In this document: piece after piece, positions 1-8,454 of the stretch
Layout of the letters: each line of letters starts with the position of its first letter
Numbering within the stretch: position 1 is the stretch's first letter
Virus record (IMG/VR): IMGVR_UViG_3300030085_002431
Coordinates: 38,448-102,447 of that record
Direction: 5' to 3' (one strand)
From: a virus
Length of the DNA: 64,000 bases
Made by a program: the position numbers and the translations under genes
The notes under the pieces: generated by a model
What the model saw: the letters and a program-made list of their open reading frames with translations, nothing else
Databases searched by the model: none
Told to the model about the DNA's origin: nothing

Positions 1-92
1 AAATTACAGATGCACCAGAACCAAATCCATTTGTATTTGCAACAGGTGAAGGTTTGAGTTTCAGCGGAAGCATCAGTATTCGTTTTGAGTAA
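1..92 (+). CDS. 3' end of a virion structural protein (partial)
   Basis: The open frame entering from the left edge ends at TAA (90-92). About 29 codons are visible, starting at base 3, and they end in ...SISIRFE. The peptide is rich in Ser, Gly, Pro and Phe, as in beta-structured fibre or baseplate proteins, and it lies just upstream of other fibre-like genes. Too little is visible to name a family; a tail-fibre or baseplate C-terminus is an inference from context only. Confidence 0.6.
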   Translation, partial: ITDAPEPNPFVFATGEGLSFSGSISIRFE

Positions 93-99
93 ATAAATA
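93..99 (+). promoter_or_regulatory. Late promoter motif ATAAATA
   Basis: ATAAATA lies directly after the preceding stop codon and 18 bases before the ATG at 117. This is the T4-type late -10 element (T4 TATAAATA) read by the gp55 sigma factor, whose gene is at 50943-51413. Confidence 0.6.
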
Positions 100-116
100 G
101 TTAAAAAGTATCTCTG

Positions 117-1466
117 ATGGCTAATAAAGGATTCGGTATAAGAGAACTAACACTTATTGAAGGTGCTGGAACTCCGAAATTATCAGTACCTCAAAATTTA
201 GATATTGATGCAGTAGTTGTAGGTATCAGCACTGGACTGGTTGTTGGTGGTGCTGTGACTATTGCTGGACCTCTTGGAGTAGCAACTATAACATCAACGG
301 GTCGAATCACTGCAACAGAAATTAATGCAGAGTATTATTTTACCGAGTCTGCTGATAATAATTCCGATTATAATATCCCATTCATGGGAGATGCTACTGG
401 TGGTAATAGTTATTCAGCTCTTCAGGTTGACAATAGTGTATTACAATTCAATCCTGGCACTAATATACTTAAAACCAATAACCTAGAGGCTTTTGGGTAT
501 ATTGATGCTGGTAATGGATACATAGGTGATGGTTCACAATTAACAGGAATTGTTACTTCTGTTGTTGCTGGTAGTGACGTTACAGTTTCACAAACAGGTG
601 GAACAGTAACTATTAATTCAACATCTGGTGTTGGATCGGATGCAAGTGTTAATACAACAGGAATTATTACTGCAGCATCTTTTGATTCAACTGGATTTGG
701 TGCTGCAACGATTCGTGTAGCAGTTGGAAATACACTAAACATTGAAGCTCCAATTGTTGCTGTTTCTACTGATATGACAGTAGGTGGTTTAGCAACTATA
801 CCTAATTTAAGTGTACCAACACTTGCTGATTTGCCAGTAATTGGACCTGGATTAGGACAAACAACAAGACTTAATGCAAATCAGGTAGCAATTTCAACTA
901 ACTGTAGTATTGGTAATGACCTTACCATTGGAGGAAATATAGGTCTAACTGGAAATATCAATTCAAATGGTGGAACACTGAATATAAATGCCAATGATTT
1001 CCGTGTATTTAATAGTGCAGGAACTGTCAAGAAATTTGATGTCACTAATAGTAGTGGAATTGTTGCAGACGCAGATTTTGATATCAATGGTCAACTAACA
1101 GCCAATTCATATAGAACAGCAACTACGGTAGGTGATGGTCAAGATTTGAGTTATGGAATAGTTTATAGCATTGCTGCAAATTCTGGTCAATATCGTATAT
1201 CTGGTCCAGGTGTTGTAAATACTGTTGATGACCCAACATTATACTTACATAGAGGATTTACATATGTCTTCGTAAACACAGCTGGTGGTAGTCACCCATT
1301 CCGCATCCAGTATACAGGAACAAGCACTGGATATGGCAGTACCTATCTAAGTGGCAACCAAAGTGGCACACAGGTCTTTACAGTGCCCTTTGATGCTCCA
1401 TCTACTCTTGAATATGAATGTGTATACCATAGCACCATGAAGGGTAGTCTAATTATTCCTACTTGA
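117..1466 (+). CDS. Tail-fibre-like virion protein with cupredoxin-like C-terminal domain
   Basis: The protein has 449 residues. The first ~340 are low-complexity beta-rich sequence (repeats such as TITSTGRITA and NLTVGGNI-like blocks) typical of trimeric phage fibres. The last ~75 residues look like a cupredoxin: an edge strand FTYVFVNTAGGSHPFRI, then LEYECVYHSTMKGSL. His393, Cys435, His438 and Met441 have the order and the C-x2-H-x2-M spacing of a type-1 copper site. No signal peptide or membrane segment is visible. The ATG at 117 follows a late promoter, but no clear Shine-Dalgarno sequence is seen. The role is presumably in the virion, at the adhesion apparatus. Copper binding is inferred from the ligand pattern; it could be a structural cupredoxin fold without metal. 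Confidence 0.75.
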   Translation: MANKGFGIRELTLIEGAGTPKLSVPQNLDIDAVVVGISTGLVVGGAVTIAGPLGVATITSTGRITATEINAEYYFTESADNNSDYNIPFMGDATGGNSYSALQVDNSVLQFNPGTNILKTNNLEAFGYIDAGNGYIGDGSQLTGIVTSVVAGSDVTVSQTGGTVTINSTSGVGSDASVNTTGIITAASFDSTGFGAATIRVAVGNTLNIEAPIVAVSTDMTVGGLATIPNLSVPTLADLPVIGPGLGQTTRLNANQVAISTNCSIGNDLTIGGNIGLTGNINSNGGTLNINANDFRVFNSAGTVKKFDVTNSSGIVADADFDINGQLTANSYRTATTVGDGQDLSYGIVYSIAANSGQYRISGPGVVNTVDDPTLYLHRGFTYVFVNTAGGSHPFRIQYTGTSTGYGSTYLSGNQSGTQVFTVPFDAPSTLEYECVYHSTMKGSLIIPT

Positions 1467-1492
1467 CAAGACTATTTGAATACGTTTATAAT
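1463..1492 (+). promoter_or_regulatory. Sigma-70-type promoter (TTGACA-N18-TATAAT)
   Basis: TTGACA at 1463-1468 and TATAAT at 1487-1492 are both perfect consensus hexamers, with an 18-base spacer. The -35 overlaps the stop codon of the cupredoxin-like gene. The predicted start near 1499 would give a leader of about 180 nt before the ATG at 1678. A host-type promoter inside a block of late virion genes is unexpected. Confidence 0.65.
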
Positions 1493-1504
1493 GAGTCTGT
1501 GGAC

Positions 1505-1672
1505 GGTCAAAGGTGACTTATATCCTTAAAGACCAGATTCTAACTAACCTAAATAGTCAAATATGGAAGGTTTCTAGTGACTTATAAGGAAATAAAAGTT
1601 GCTGAGATTGGACAGAGTGTTGCGAGTATGCTCTGTTTAGAAACCTTTGTACGCATTAGAGAGAGGATGCGT
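1505..1672 (+). promoter_or_regulatory. Structured 5' leader or small RNA with three hairpins
   Basis: Three inverted repeats lie in this gap. Hairpin A pairs GGTC (1505-1508) with GACC (1531-1534) and AAGG (1510-1513) with CCTT (1524-1527). Element B has a perfect 10-bp outer stem, AAGGTTTCTA (1567-1576) with TAGAAACCTT (1638-1647). It encloses a second stem, ACAGAG (1612-1617) with CTCTGT (1631-1636), and a CTTATAAG palindrome (1581-1588). Hairpin C pairs ACGCAT (1651-1656) with ATGCGT (1667-1672), with the purine-rich ribosome-binding site in its loop. GTGACTTATA occurs in both A (1514) and B (1577). I do not recognise a known riboswitch class. A cis-acting leader or an independent small RNA are both possible. 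Confidence 0.5.
1549..1555 (+). promoter_or_regulatory. Late promoter motif CTAAATA
   Basis: CTAAATA lies between hairpin A and element B of the leader, 122 bases before the ATG at 1678. A late transcript starting here would keep element B and hairpin C but lose hairpin A. Confidence 0.5.
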
Positions 1673-1677
1673 TAAGT

Positions 1678-4600
1678 ATGGCTCTCTTTCAATACAACCA
1701 AAACAGCATAGTTCCGTTTAGTAGTATTGATTATGGATTTATTAGTGAAACACATACAACATCGGAAGACGAAGGAGATTTAGCAGTAGTTGCTCAGACT
1801 ACTATTGCTCCAGATGATATTGTCTCCACATATAGTGGTAGTCTTAACATCGTAACTATTGCCAATACTGGCACTGGTGTTGGAGAGTATGGTGGATTTA
1901 ATGTAGGAAGACATATTAAATTTACTGGAACAGGTACAAGGTCATTTAGTTTTGCATTTGATACGAGTAATCGTGAAGAGATAACATTCTCAGTTATTCG
2001 TGGTAATGATTCAAATGGTGGTGAACTTACTGATAGTGGTGAAGACCTTTTATTTGAATATTCAACTAATGGTGGAAGCACTTGGACTGGAACTCAGACT
2101 TTAGTTGCATATAATGATACTACATTTGATACTTTAAATGATGTTACTGTAACACTACCTACAGCAGCAAGAGTATCTAATGCACAGTTTAGAATTAGAC
2201 AAGCAAGTAATAGTGGTTCTAATTATGACCAATGGGGTGTAACTGCGGTTACTATTGGTGGTGAGATACTTACTACTGAAGATTATGGATTCTTAACACC
2301 TAATAGTGGTCCTGCGAATCCATACGGTAGACTTAAGATTGTTACAGAGTTTGCAAACGAAAGACTTGCAAGAACAAGTGTCGGTGGATTTGGATTCCTC
2401 CTTCATGGAGATACAAGAATTTTCGTCTTGCCGATTCACGTCGGTTCTGGTTATCTCCGACCTGTTGGTCGTGTTGTGGACAGAAGGACAGCCAGACAAC
2501 TTGGATCTGGCTCCTTCTCAGCCTTCATTGGTTCTGCAGAGGTAAGAAGCAATGCAGAGGAAAGTAGAGGTCTATTCAGAATTAGTGGCTCTGCCACAGA
2601 TAAGCATTTAGAAAATTACGTTGGTGTTGGTAAGCTCAAATTCGCACCAACTAATCGTCAACAACCAGGATTCCCAGATTCTTCTGCTGAAGTTAAATTC
2701 TCACCAGCAACGAGACCTGCACAGGGACTATTCCCAATCAGGGGTGAGGCTAATGTTAATGTTCAGTATCATCAGACGGTTGAAGGTATATTACCTATCG
2801 TCAGTGGATCTGCACAAGCAGATAGAGTTGCATATGATTATAACGAATCTTCTGTAGTCAATGTAGAGACCATTGATTATGGTTTAGTTACTGATGTAAC
2901 TGCTGACCAGAAGATTAGTGATTATGCTAACGTACAAATTAGTACATTAGCAAATGAAGTAGTTGCCAACTTTGGTGAGCATCCAAATTCAGAGAATTAC
3001 GGCAGTATTTCTCTTGATCCAGAGCAGTCTATTAACACTGTTGGATATAATCATATTGATTATGGTTCTATTGCCGATGATGAAAATAGATTCCCATTCG
3101 GTAAGTTCCAGTTTGAAGATGAGGGTGACCCAAGATTTGAGTCTGCCAGAATTGGTATTAGAGTTAGACCTGTTACACCTGGTCCAACATTTAGACTTGC
3201 TGGTGAAGCAGGTGTCTTTACTCTACCAATTCACTTTGGTGAAGGATTTACCAGACTTGGTGGTACTGCAACCACAAGAATTAGAGCAGTCTACTATGGT
3301 TCTGGTACATTCTCCAAGTTTGGTGGATCTGCAGAATCTACAGGTGTTGCAGAAAGAAGAACTGTTCTCTTCAATGTTAAGGGTGATGCACACGCAGTTG
3401 TTCGTTTCGTATATATTGGTTCTGGTACACTATTCTCAATTGTCAGCAAGTCTGAGTCTACAGCAATTGTAGAAAAATCTTCTGCACTATTCAAGTTTAC
3501 TGGTGCTGGTGTCGAGAAGAATACCGAAGCATATTCAGGAAAAGGTTCTCTCTTTGGATTTGTATCCAGTTCCGAATCGAAAGTTGTTCAGAGCACTTCC
3601 TCTGGACTGTTCAAGTTTACTGGTTCTGGTGTCGAGAAGAATACAGAGAACTACGTTGGTCAAGGTTCACTATTCGCAGTTGTCAGCAAAACAGAATCCA
3701 CAGTTGTTCAGAGCACTGCACAGGCACTGTTCAGATTTACTGGTGCAATTACAAACGAGCATGTCAGATACCATCAGTTTGGTACTGGTTCACTCTTTGG
3801 TCTTTCAAGTACTTCTTATGCAGAGAAGGTTGCATACGATTACAACGAAGATTCGATTGTCAATGTAGAGCATGAAAATTATGGATTTATTACTGATGCG
3901 ACTGCTGACCAGAAGATTAGTGATTATGCTAATGAGCAGATTAGCACCTATGCAAATGAGGTAGTCTTTAACTTTGGTCAGCATCCAAATTCTGAAGACT
4001 TTGGTCACATCTCTATTGACCCAGAGCAATCTATTCATACTCATGGTTATAACCATGTTGATTATGGATTCATTAATACCACTAATAGATTCCCATTTGG
4101 TGGATTTACCTTCGACGATGGCAGTGTTACCTCTGCAACTTCCAAGTTCCAGGTCAGACTACCTGTTCAAGGTCCTGTATTCCAGGTTAAAGGTGCTGCT
4201 GATGTTTATGTACTTCCAGTACATATTGGTGGTGGAGTTACCAGACTTGGTGGAAATGCCAGAATCAGAATCAGAGCAGTCTACTATGGATCTGGTACTG
4301 CATTCTCCTTCGTCAGTGGTGCGGAAGTTACTTGTTCTGTTCCACCAACAGAGGCACCACTTCTCGACTTCAATGGTACTGCAAGAGAGAGATTTGGAAA
4401 GGGCAATTACGATGGCACTGGCACATTCTCTGCATTTACTGGTGCTGCAGAATCTACTGTTATCAACAGTGCAGCATCGGGTCTCTTCAAGTTTGTCGGT
4501 ACTGCTACAGAGAAGAATACCGAAAATTATGTTGGAAATGGTTCTCTCTTTGGATTTGTTACAAAGACAGAATCTACTGTTATCAACAGTGCAGCATCTG

Positions 4601-7575
4601 GACTCTTCAAATTCCTTGGTGGAGCAGTCGAGAAGAACACCGAAAATTATGTTGGTTCTGGTACTCTATTTGGATTCGACAGTTCTACAGAAGCAACAGA
4701 AGTCACCAGCAAAGCAGACGGTCTCTTCAAGATTTCTGGAGCAGCAACAGACATACAAGTTGTATTCAGTCATCGTGGTTCTGGTTCACTCTTCGGAATT
4801 GTTGGTCATGCCGAGGCAGTCACATTTGATTATAACTGTCATTCCTCAATTGTTAATATTGGGGCAGATAATTATGGATTCATCACTGAATCTATATCTG
4901 ACCAGACAATTTCCGATTATGCTAATGAGCAGATTAGCACCTATGCAAATGAGGTAGTTTCTGACTTTGGTATTGATCAAAGAACTGAGTCCTTTGGTCA
5001 TATCTCTATTGACCCTGAACAGTCTATCAATACTCATGGTTATAACCATGAAAATTATGGACTTATTACTGAACCAGAAGGTGGTAATAAGTTCCCATGT
5101 GTCCACATCCATATTGGTGGAGAAAGACTTACAGAATCCAGAGCACGAGGTTATGCTGGTTCTGGTACATTCTCTGCATTCATTGGTGCTGCAGAAGTTG
5201 TTGCTCAAACCGACGATACCTTTGGACTATTCAAAGTTCATGGTTCTGCTGGTGTTGTTGCTTCCCTATCCCATGTTGGTTCTGGTGAAATCAATATTGG
5301 TGACTCTGGAATTGATAAGTTTGTTAAGGTCCAGTTCTCCCCACCAACCACTGGTGTTCTATTCAAGTTCTCTGGTGGACTGGATGTCAGTGGTGTCAAG
5401 GAGAGACCATCCGACCTCAAGGCAACATTTGTGGAAGTTGGACATGCAAAACTCCGCATTGCTGGAGATGCATTTACTACCTTCCATCTTGGACATATTG
5501 GAAGTGGTCAATTCGATATCAATGGCAATGCTATCGAGAAGCATACCGAAGCATACCTTGGTTCTGGTTCTCTCTTCGCATTCACTGGTGGAGCAGAAAG
5601 TCTCACTGTCGATCTTCCAGAATTTGCAACTCTATTCAGATTTGCAGGCAACGGTATCGAGAAGAATACCGAAAATTATGTTGGTCGTGGTGCTCTGTTT
5701 GGATTCGTTTCCAAGACAGAATCTACAACTTCTGCGGAACAACCAAAAGTACTCTTCAATATCGAAGGTGCTTCTGTCAACAAAATCCTATTCCACTATC
5801 CTGGTTCTGGTACATTCTCCAAGTTTGGTGGTGCGGCAGAAGCAAGAGCAGTTGTCAAGAAAGCAGGTGGTCTGTTCACATTCAGTGGCAACGCACCAGA
5901 ATCTATCACTCCTGCACCAGAAATTGGTTCTGGTTCTCTATTCACATTTGTTGGAAAGACAGAAGCATTTGCTGCAAGCGACGACTTTGCACCACCACTA
6001 TTCAAGATTGGTGGAGATGCAATCATTGGATTCTCTCTTGGTATTATTGGTCGTGGTGGACTCGATGTTCTTCAGAAAGTCACCAAACTCGACGTTGAAG
6101 GCAAAAACAGATTTGTCGGTGCTCAAGAAAGAAGAGCAGTCAACAATCCTGCTTCTGTACTATTCAGCATCGACGGAAACGTCAAAATCTTCTTTGTCTT
6201 CCAAGAAGTTGGTGGTGGATTCACCAGAATTGGTGGAGAAGCATTCACCGAAGTTACACCTAGACATACTGGTCGTGGTAAGACTTCTCTACATGGTGAT
6301 GTCACCATGTCTGCTTCCCTATCTCATATTGGATCGGGAACAATCTTCGGATTTATTGGTGGAGCAGAATCTCGTGCAATAGACCTACCACCACAAAAGG
6401 GACTACTCAGATTTGCTGGTACTTCATCAGAAGCATTCCAACGTGGACCAGAAATTGGTACTGCTTCTCTACAAATCAAGTCTTCCGACGTATTTGTCAG
6501 ATTCAAACTCAGTCATATTTCAGATGGTTCCAGAATCCATGTCGATGGAGATGGAGCAGAAGCAAGAGTCAGACTCTACGAAGGTTCTGGTACACTCTTC
6601 GGATTCAGTGGTGCAACAGAATCTCGCACAATCGATCTTCCTCCACAGATTCCAACACTCTTCGAGTTCAGTGGAAACTCTGGAGAAAGAGAAACCAATG
6701 CACATCAAGGTACTGGTTCACTCTTCGGATTCGATTCTGCGACAGAAGTCAGAACTGTTTCACCAGAACTTTCTGGTCTCTTCAAGGTTCAGGGTACTGG
6801 TGCGGAAGCAAAAACCAAGGTATTTACTGGTTCTGGTACATTCGACCTCAACACCAAGACCGATGGTCTCGATGTTTCTGGCAAGCAAGTTTATATCAGT
6901 GCTCCAGAAAGAACAACTGTCAATCCACCAGAAGAGACTCAAGTATTCTCCTTCAATGGTGCCGCAGTTGCAAAAGAACTCAGGTCTCACGCAGGAAAGG
7001 GTTCACTCTTCGGATTTACAGGAGCAGCAGAATCCAGAGCAGTTGCACCAGATTCTACGGGACTCTTCAAAGTTCAGGGTTCTGGAGAAGAATCCAGAAG
7101 TAGAATTTACTCTGGAACAGGAAGAGTATTTGGATTTACTGGTGGAGCAGAAGCAACTGCTGTTACAGAAAACGTACCAGGTTCTCTCTTCAAATTTACT
7201 GGTACTGTTACTGTTATATTTGAAAGAGCACCATTTATTGGTTCTGGTACACTCTTTGGATTCAGTGGGGCAACAGAAACTACAGCAGTTGCACCACCAG
7301 TTGCAACACTCTTCGAGTTCAATGGAAGTGGTGCGGAATCCAGAACAAGAACATACCAAGGTTCTGGTACACTTGTCGCATTCAAGTCCGCAACTATTTC
7401 CAGACGTGTACCATACAATGCTACACAAGGACTTTTCAAACTTGCTGGAGCACTCAAAGAATCTTTTGTTCCTTCTGGATACGTTGGTACGACTGGGGTT
7501 CAGTTCATCGGAGCATCTGCAGATAGACGAATTGAATTTGAATCACCGAAACCAACTCAGATATACATCGTTTAA
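1678..7575 (+). CDS. Giant repeat-rich virion adhesin/tail-fibre protein
   Basis: The protein has 1965 residues. Residues ~1-170 form a beta domain with a reelin-like strand pattern (FEYSTNGGSTWTG). After that come some thirty copies of a ~35-residue unit of the form GSGTLFGFxGxxES...GLFKFxG...EKNTENYVG. A second, longer repeat (~77 residues, DYNExS...ISDYANxQIST...DPEQSI...GYNH) interrupts it three times. Gly, Ser, Phe and Thr dominate, and no enzymatic motif is visible. The start is ATG 1678, with the purine-rich site AGAGAGG in the loop of a hairpin at 1651-1672. The context is other fibre proteins. It is probably a long beta-repeat filament for host adsorption. The exact T4 counterpart is unknown. 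Confidence 0.75.
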   Translation: MALFQYNQNSIVPFSSIDYGFISETHTTSEDEGDLAVVAQTTIAPDDIVSTYSGSLNIVTIANTGTGVGEYGGFNVGRHIKFTGTGTRSFSFAFDTSNREEITFSVIRGNDSNGGELTDSGEDLLFEYSTNGGSTWTGTQTLVAYNDTTFDTLNDVTVTLPTAARVSNAQFRIRQASNSGSNYDQWGVTAVTIGGEILTTEDYGFLTPNSGPANPYGRLKIVTEFANERLARTSVGGFGFLLHGDTRIFVLPIHVGSGYLRPVGRVVDRRTARQLGSGSFSAFIGSAEVRSNAEESRGLFRISGSATDKHLENYVGVGKLKFAPTNRQQPGFPDSSAEVKFSPATRPAQGLFPIRGEANVNVQYHQTVEGILPIVSGSAQADRVAYDYNESSVVNVETIDYGLVTDVTADQKISDYANVQISTLANEVVANFGEHPNSENYGSISLDPEQSINTVGYNHIDYGSIADDENRFPFGKFQFEDEGDPRFESARIGIRVRPVTPGPTFRLAGEAGVFTLPIHFGEGFTRLGGTATTRIRAVYYGSGTFSKFGGSAESTGVAERRTVLFNVKGDAHAVVRFVYIGSGTLFSIVSKSESTAIVEKSSALFKFTGAGVEKNTEAYSGKGSLFGFVSSSESKVVQSTSSGLFKFTGSGVEKNTENYVGQGSLFAVVSKTESTVVQSTAQALFRFTGAITNEHVRYHQFGTGSLFGLSSTSYAEKVAYDYNEDSIVNVEHENYGFITDATADQKISDYANEQISTYANEVVFNFGQHPNSEDFGHISIDPEQSIHTHGYNHVDYGFINTTNRFPFGGFTFDDGSVTSATSKFQVRLPVQGPVFQVKGAADVYVLPVHIGGGVTRLGGNARIRIRAVYYGSGTAFSFVSGAEVTCSVPPTEAPLLDFNGTARERFGKGNYDGTGTFSAFTGAAESTVINSAASGLFKFVGTATEKNTENYVGNGSLFGFVTKTESTVINSAASGLFKFLGGAVEKNTENYVGSGTLFGFDSSTEATEVTSKADGLFKISGAATDIQVVFSHRGSGSLFGIVGHAEAVTFDYNCHSSIVNIGADNYGFITESISDQTISDYANEQISTYANEVVSDFGIDQRTESFGHISIDPEQSINTHGYNHENYGLITEPEGGNKFPCVHIHIGGERLTESRARGYAGSGTFSAFIGAAEVVAQTDDTFGLFKVHGSAGVVASLSHVGSGEINIGDSGIDKFVKVQFSPPTTGVLFKFSGGLDVSGVKERPSDLKATFVEVGHAKLRIAGDAFTTFHLGHIGSGQFDINGNAIEKHTEAYLGSGSLFAFTGGAESLTVDLPEFATLFRFAGNGIEKNTENYVGRGALFGFVSKTESTTSAEQPKVLFNIEGASVNKILFHYPGSGTFSKFGGAAEARAVVKKAGGLFTFSGNAPESITPAPEIGSGSLFTFVGKTEAFAASDDFAPPLFKIGGDAIIGFSLGIIGRGGLDVLQKVTKLDVEGKNRFVGAQERRAVNNPASVLFSIDGNVKIFFVFQEVGGGFTRIGGEAFTEVTPRHTGRGKTSLHGDVTMSASLSHIGSGTIFGFIGGAESRAIDLPPQKGLLRFAGTSSEAFQRGPEIGTASLQIKSSDVFVRFKLSHISDGSRIHVDGDGAEARVRLYEGSGTLFGFSGATESRTIDLPPQIPTLFEFSGNSGERETNAHQGTGSLFGFDSATEVRTVSPELSGLFKVQGTGAEAKTKVFTGSGTFDLNTKTDGLDVSGKQVYISAPERTTVNPPEETQVFSFNGAAVAKELRSHAGKGSLFGFTGAAESRAVAPDSTGLFKVQGSGEESRSRIYSGTGRVFGFTGGAEATAVTENVPGSLFKFTGTVTVIFERAPFIGSGTLFGFSGATETTAVAPPVATLFEFNGSGAESRTRTYQGSGTLVAFKSATISRRVPYNATQGLFKLAGALKESFVPSGYVGTTGVQFIGASADRRIEFESPKPTQIYIV
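2836..5058 (+). repeat. Three copies of a ~235-bp coding repeat
   Basis: Within the 1965-residue protein gene, copies lie at about 2836-3066, 3835-4071 and 4828-5058. Each encodes a segment of the form DYNExS-VN-E--YG-IT-...ISDYANxQISTxANEVV--FG...DPEQSI-T-GYNH. They are nearly 1 kb apart, so the larger unit (this segment plus a set of GSG-LFGF units) looks duplicated as a block. These are protein-coding repeats, not a CRISPR array. Confidence 0.75.
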
Positions 7576-7580
7576 GGCTG

Positions 7581-7587
7581 CTAAATA
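7581..7587 (+). promoter_or_regulatory. Late promoter motif CTAAATA
   Basis: It sits in the 34-base gap between the giant repeat gene and the ATG at 7610, with the motif ending 22 bases before the start. Confidence 0.6.
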
Positions 7588-7609
7588 GTTTTATAGAATT
7601 CCCATATTA

Positions 7610-8059
7610 ATGGCAAATACTAAACGTGTTCAGATCCGTAAGGGTTCTGAGCCCGAACATCAGGCTTTTACTGGTGCTCTGGCAGAAATCACTTACGATA
7701 CTACTAAAAAGTCCATCAGAATGCATGATGGAACAACTTTGGGTGGTTTTGACGTACAAAAATCTAGGTACGATTTTTTAAATGGAGCAACCACTCTCGT
7801 CACCAATGTTAAGTACTTTGCCGACACCGTAAACGGAGCATACTCCGTTACCTTGCCTACCTTTAAGGCAATTGGTGACACTATTATTATAGTTGATGCC
7901 GAGGCATATTGGGATATAAATAATCTCACGGTGCTAACTCAAAATAATGAAACATTTAAGGATTATACAGGACTAATTGAATCCCCTTTGGTGTGTGACG
8001 TTGCTGGTGCGGCAATAGAACTTATTTGGGAAGGCAGTTACTGGAGATTAATCGCATGA
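7610..8059 (+). CDS. Virion protein with Mtd-type N-terminal domain
   Basis: The protein has 149 residues. The opening MANTKRVQIRKGSEPEHQAF followed by GALAEITYDTTKKSIRMHDG matches the short N-terminal module of phage receptor-binding proteins of the Mtd (major tropism determinant) N-domain type, which usually reads RxxxRRGT..E...F.GA.GEvt.dT....+.vHDG. The rest (SVTLPTFKAIGDTIIIVDAEAYW...) is a beta-rich tail. It is likely a small fibre or baseplate-attached protein. Its stop overlaps the next start (ATGA at 8056), so the two genes are probably translationally coupled. The family match is by eye. Confidence 0.65.
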   Translation: MANTKRVQIRKGSEPEHQAFTGALAEITYDTTKKSIRMHDGTTLGGFDVQKSRYDFLNGATTLVTNVKYFADTVNGAYSVTLPTFKAIGDTIIIVDAEAYWDINNLTVLTQNNETFKDYTGLIESPLVCDVAGAAIELIWEGSYWRLIA

Positions 8060-8439
8060 CAATGTTTCTAAGCGGGAGTATGCTCTCTGGATCTGGTGGT
8101 GGAGGCGGTGGAGGAAAATTATTTTCACAGCAAAATGATTTTTACATCCATGCTCTACGCAGAGACTCAGATGGAATGCTTCGTTACACAAAAATAAAAA
8201 CCACCGATTCAGAAGTTGGTGATTTCCATAGATTAGATGGAACCCCTTATCCTGACTTCCTTGACGGAGCAGATTACGTAGAAGAGACGACTGAAGAGAA
8301 AACGTATACAAATCACCCACAGGATAAATACCAACAGTATAGGTTTGACTTTAGACGCATCACTTATTTTATTGATGACGATGGATATCTTGTTGCAAGA
8401 TTTGGAAGTTATGATTACAACACCGAAGGACCTAAGTAA
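8056..8439 (+). CDS. Small virion-region protein with poly-Gly linker
   Basis: The protein has 127 residues from ATG 8056, which overlaps the preceding TGA. An in-frame upstream ATG at 8026 would overlap that gene by 34 bases and is less likely. A glycine run (SGSGGGGGGG) near the N-terminus is followed by an acidic, Tyr-rich domain (DFHRLDGTPYPDFLDGADYV; YRFDFRRITYFIDDDGYLVARFG). I do not recognise the family. Poly-Gly linkers also occur in the 89-residue protein at 12369, suggesting a shared style of virion linker. It is most likely a structural or fibre-associated protein. Confidence 0.7.
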   Translation: MTMFLSGSMLSGSGGGGGGGKLFSQQNDFYIHALRRDSDGMLRYTKIKTTDSEVGDFHRLDGTPYPDFLDGADYVEETTEEKTYTNHPQDKYQQYRFDFRRITYFIDDDGYLVARFGSYDYNTEGPK

Positions 8440-8454
8440 GGAATTTAGCAAAAA

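Noticed and set aside
1500-1677. Glutamine (glnA-type) riboswitch or other known cyanophage leader RNA
   Set aside because: The conserved core sequence I remember for the glnA/downstream-peptide motifs is not present. The stems are real but unassigned. A covariance-model search is needed.
1467-1677. Possible tRNA in the leader
   Set aside because: No TTC-type T loop, CCA end or seven-base acceptor pairing can be formed from the visible stems.
2836-5058. Regularly spaced repeats that might suggest a CRISPR-like array
   Set aside because: The repeats are ~235 bp, ~1 kb apart, imperfect, and in frame in a continuous coding sequence.
2293-7457. Many long secondary open frames on both strands within the giant repeat gene, some over 300 codons
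   Set aside because: They arise from the low-complexity, repeat-driven codon pattern of the 1965-residue frame. Their translations are Leu/Ser/Val- or Cys-skewed, lack ribosome-binding sites, and mirror the repeat period.
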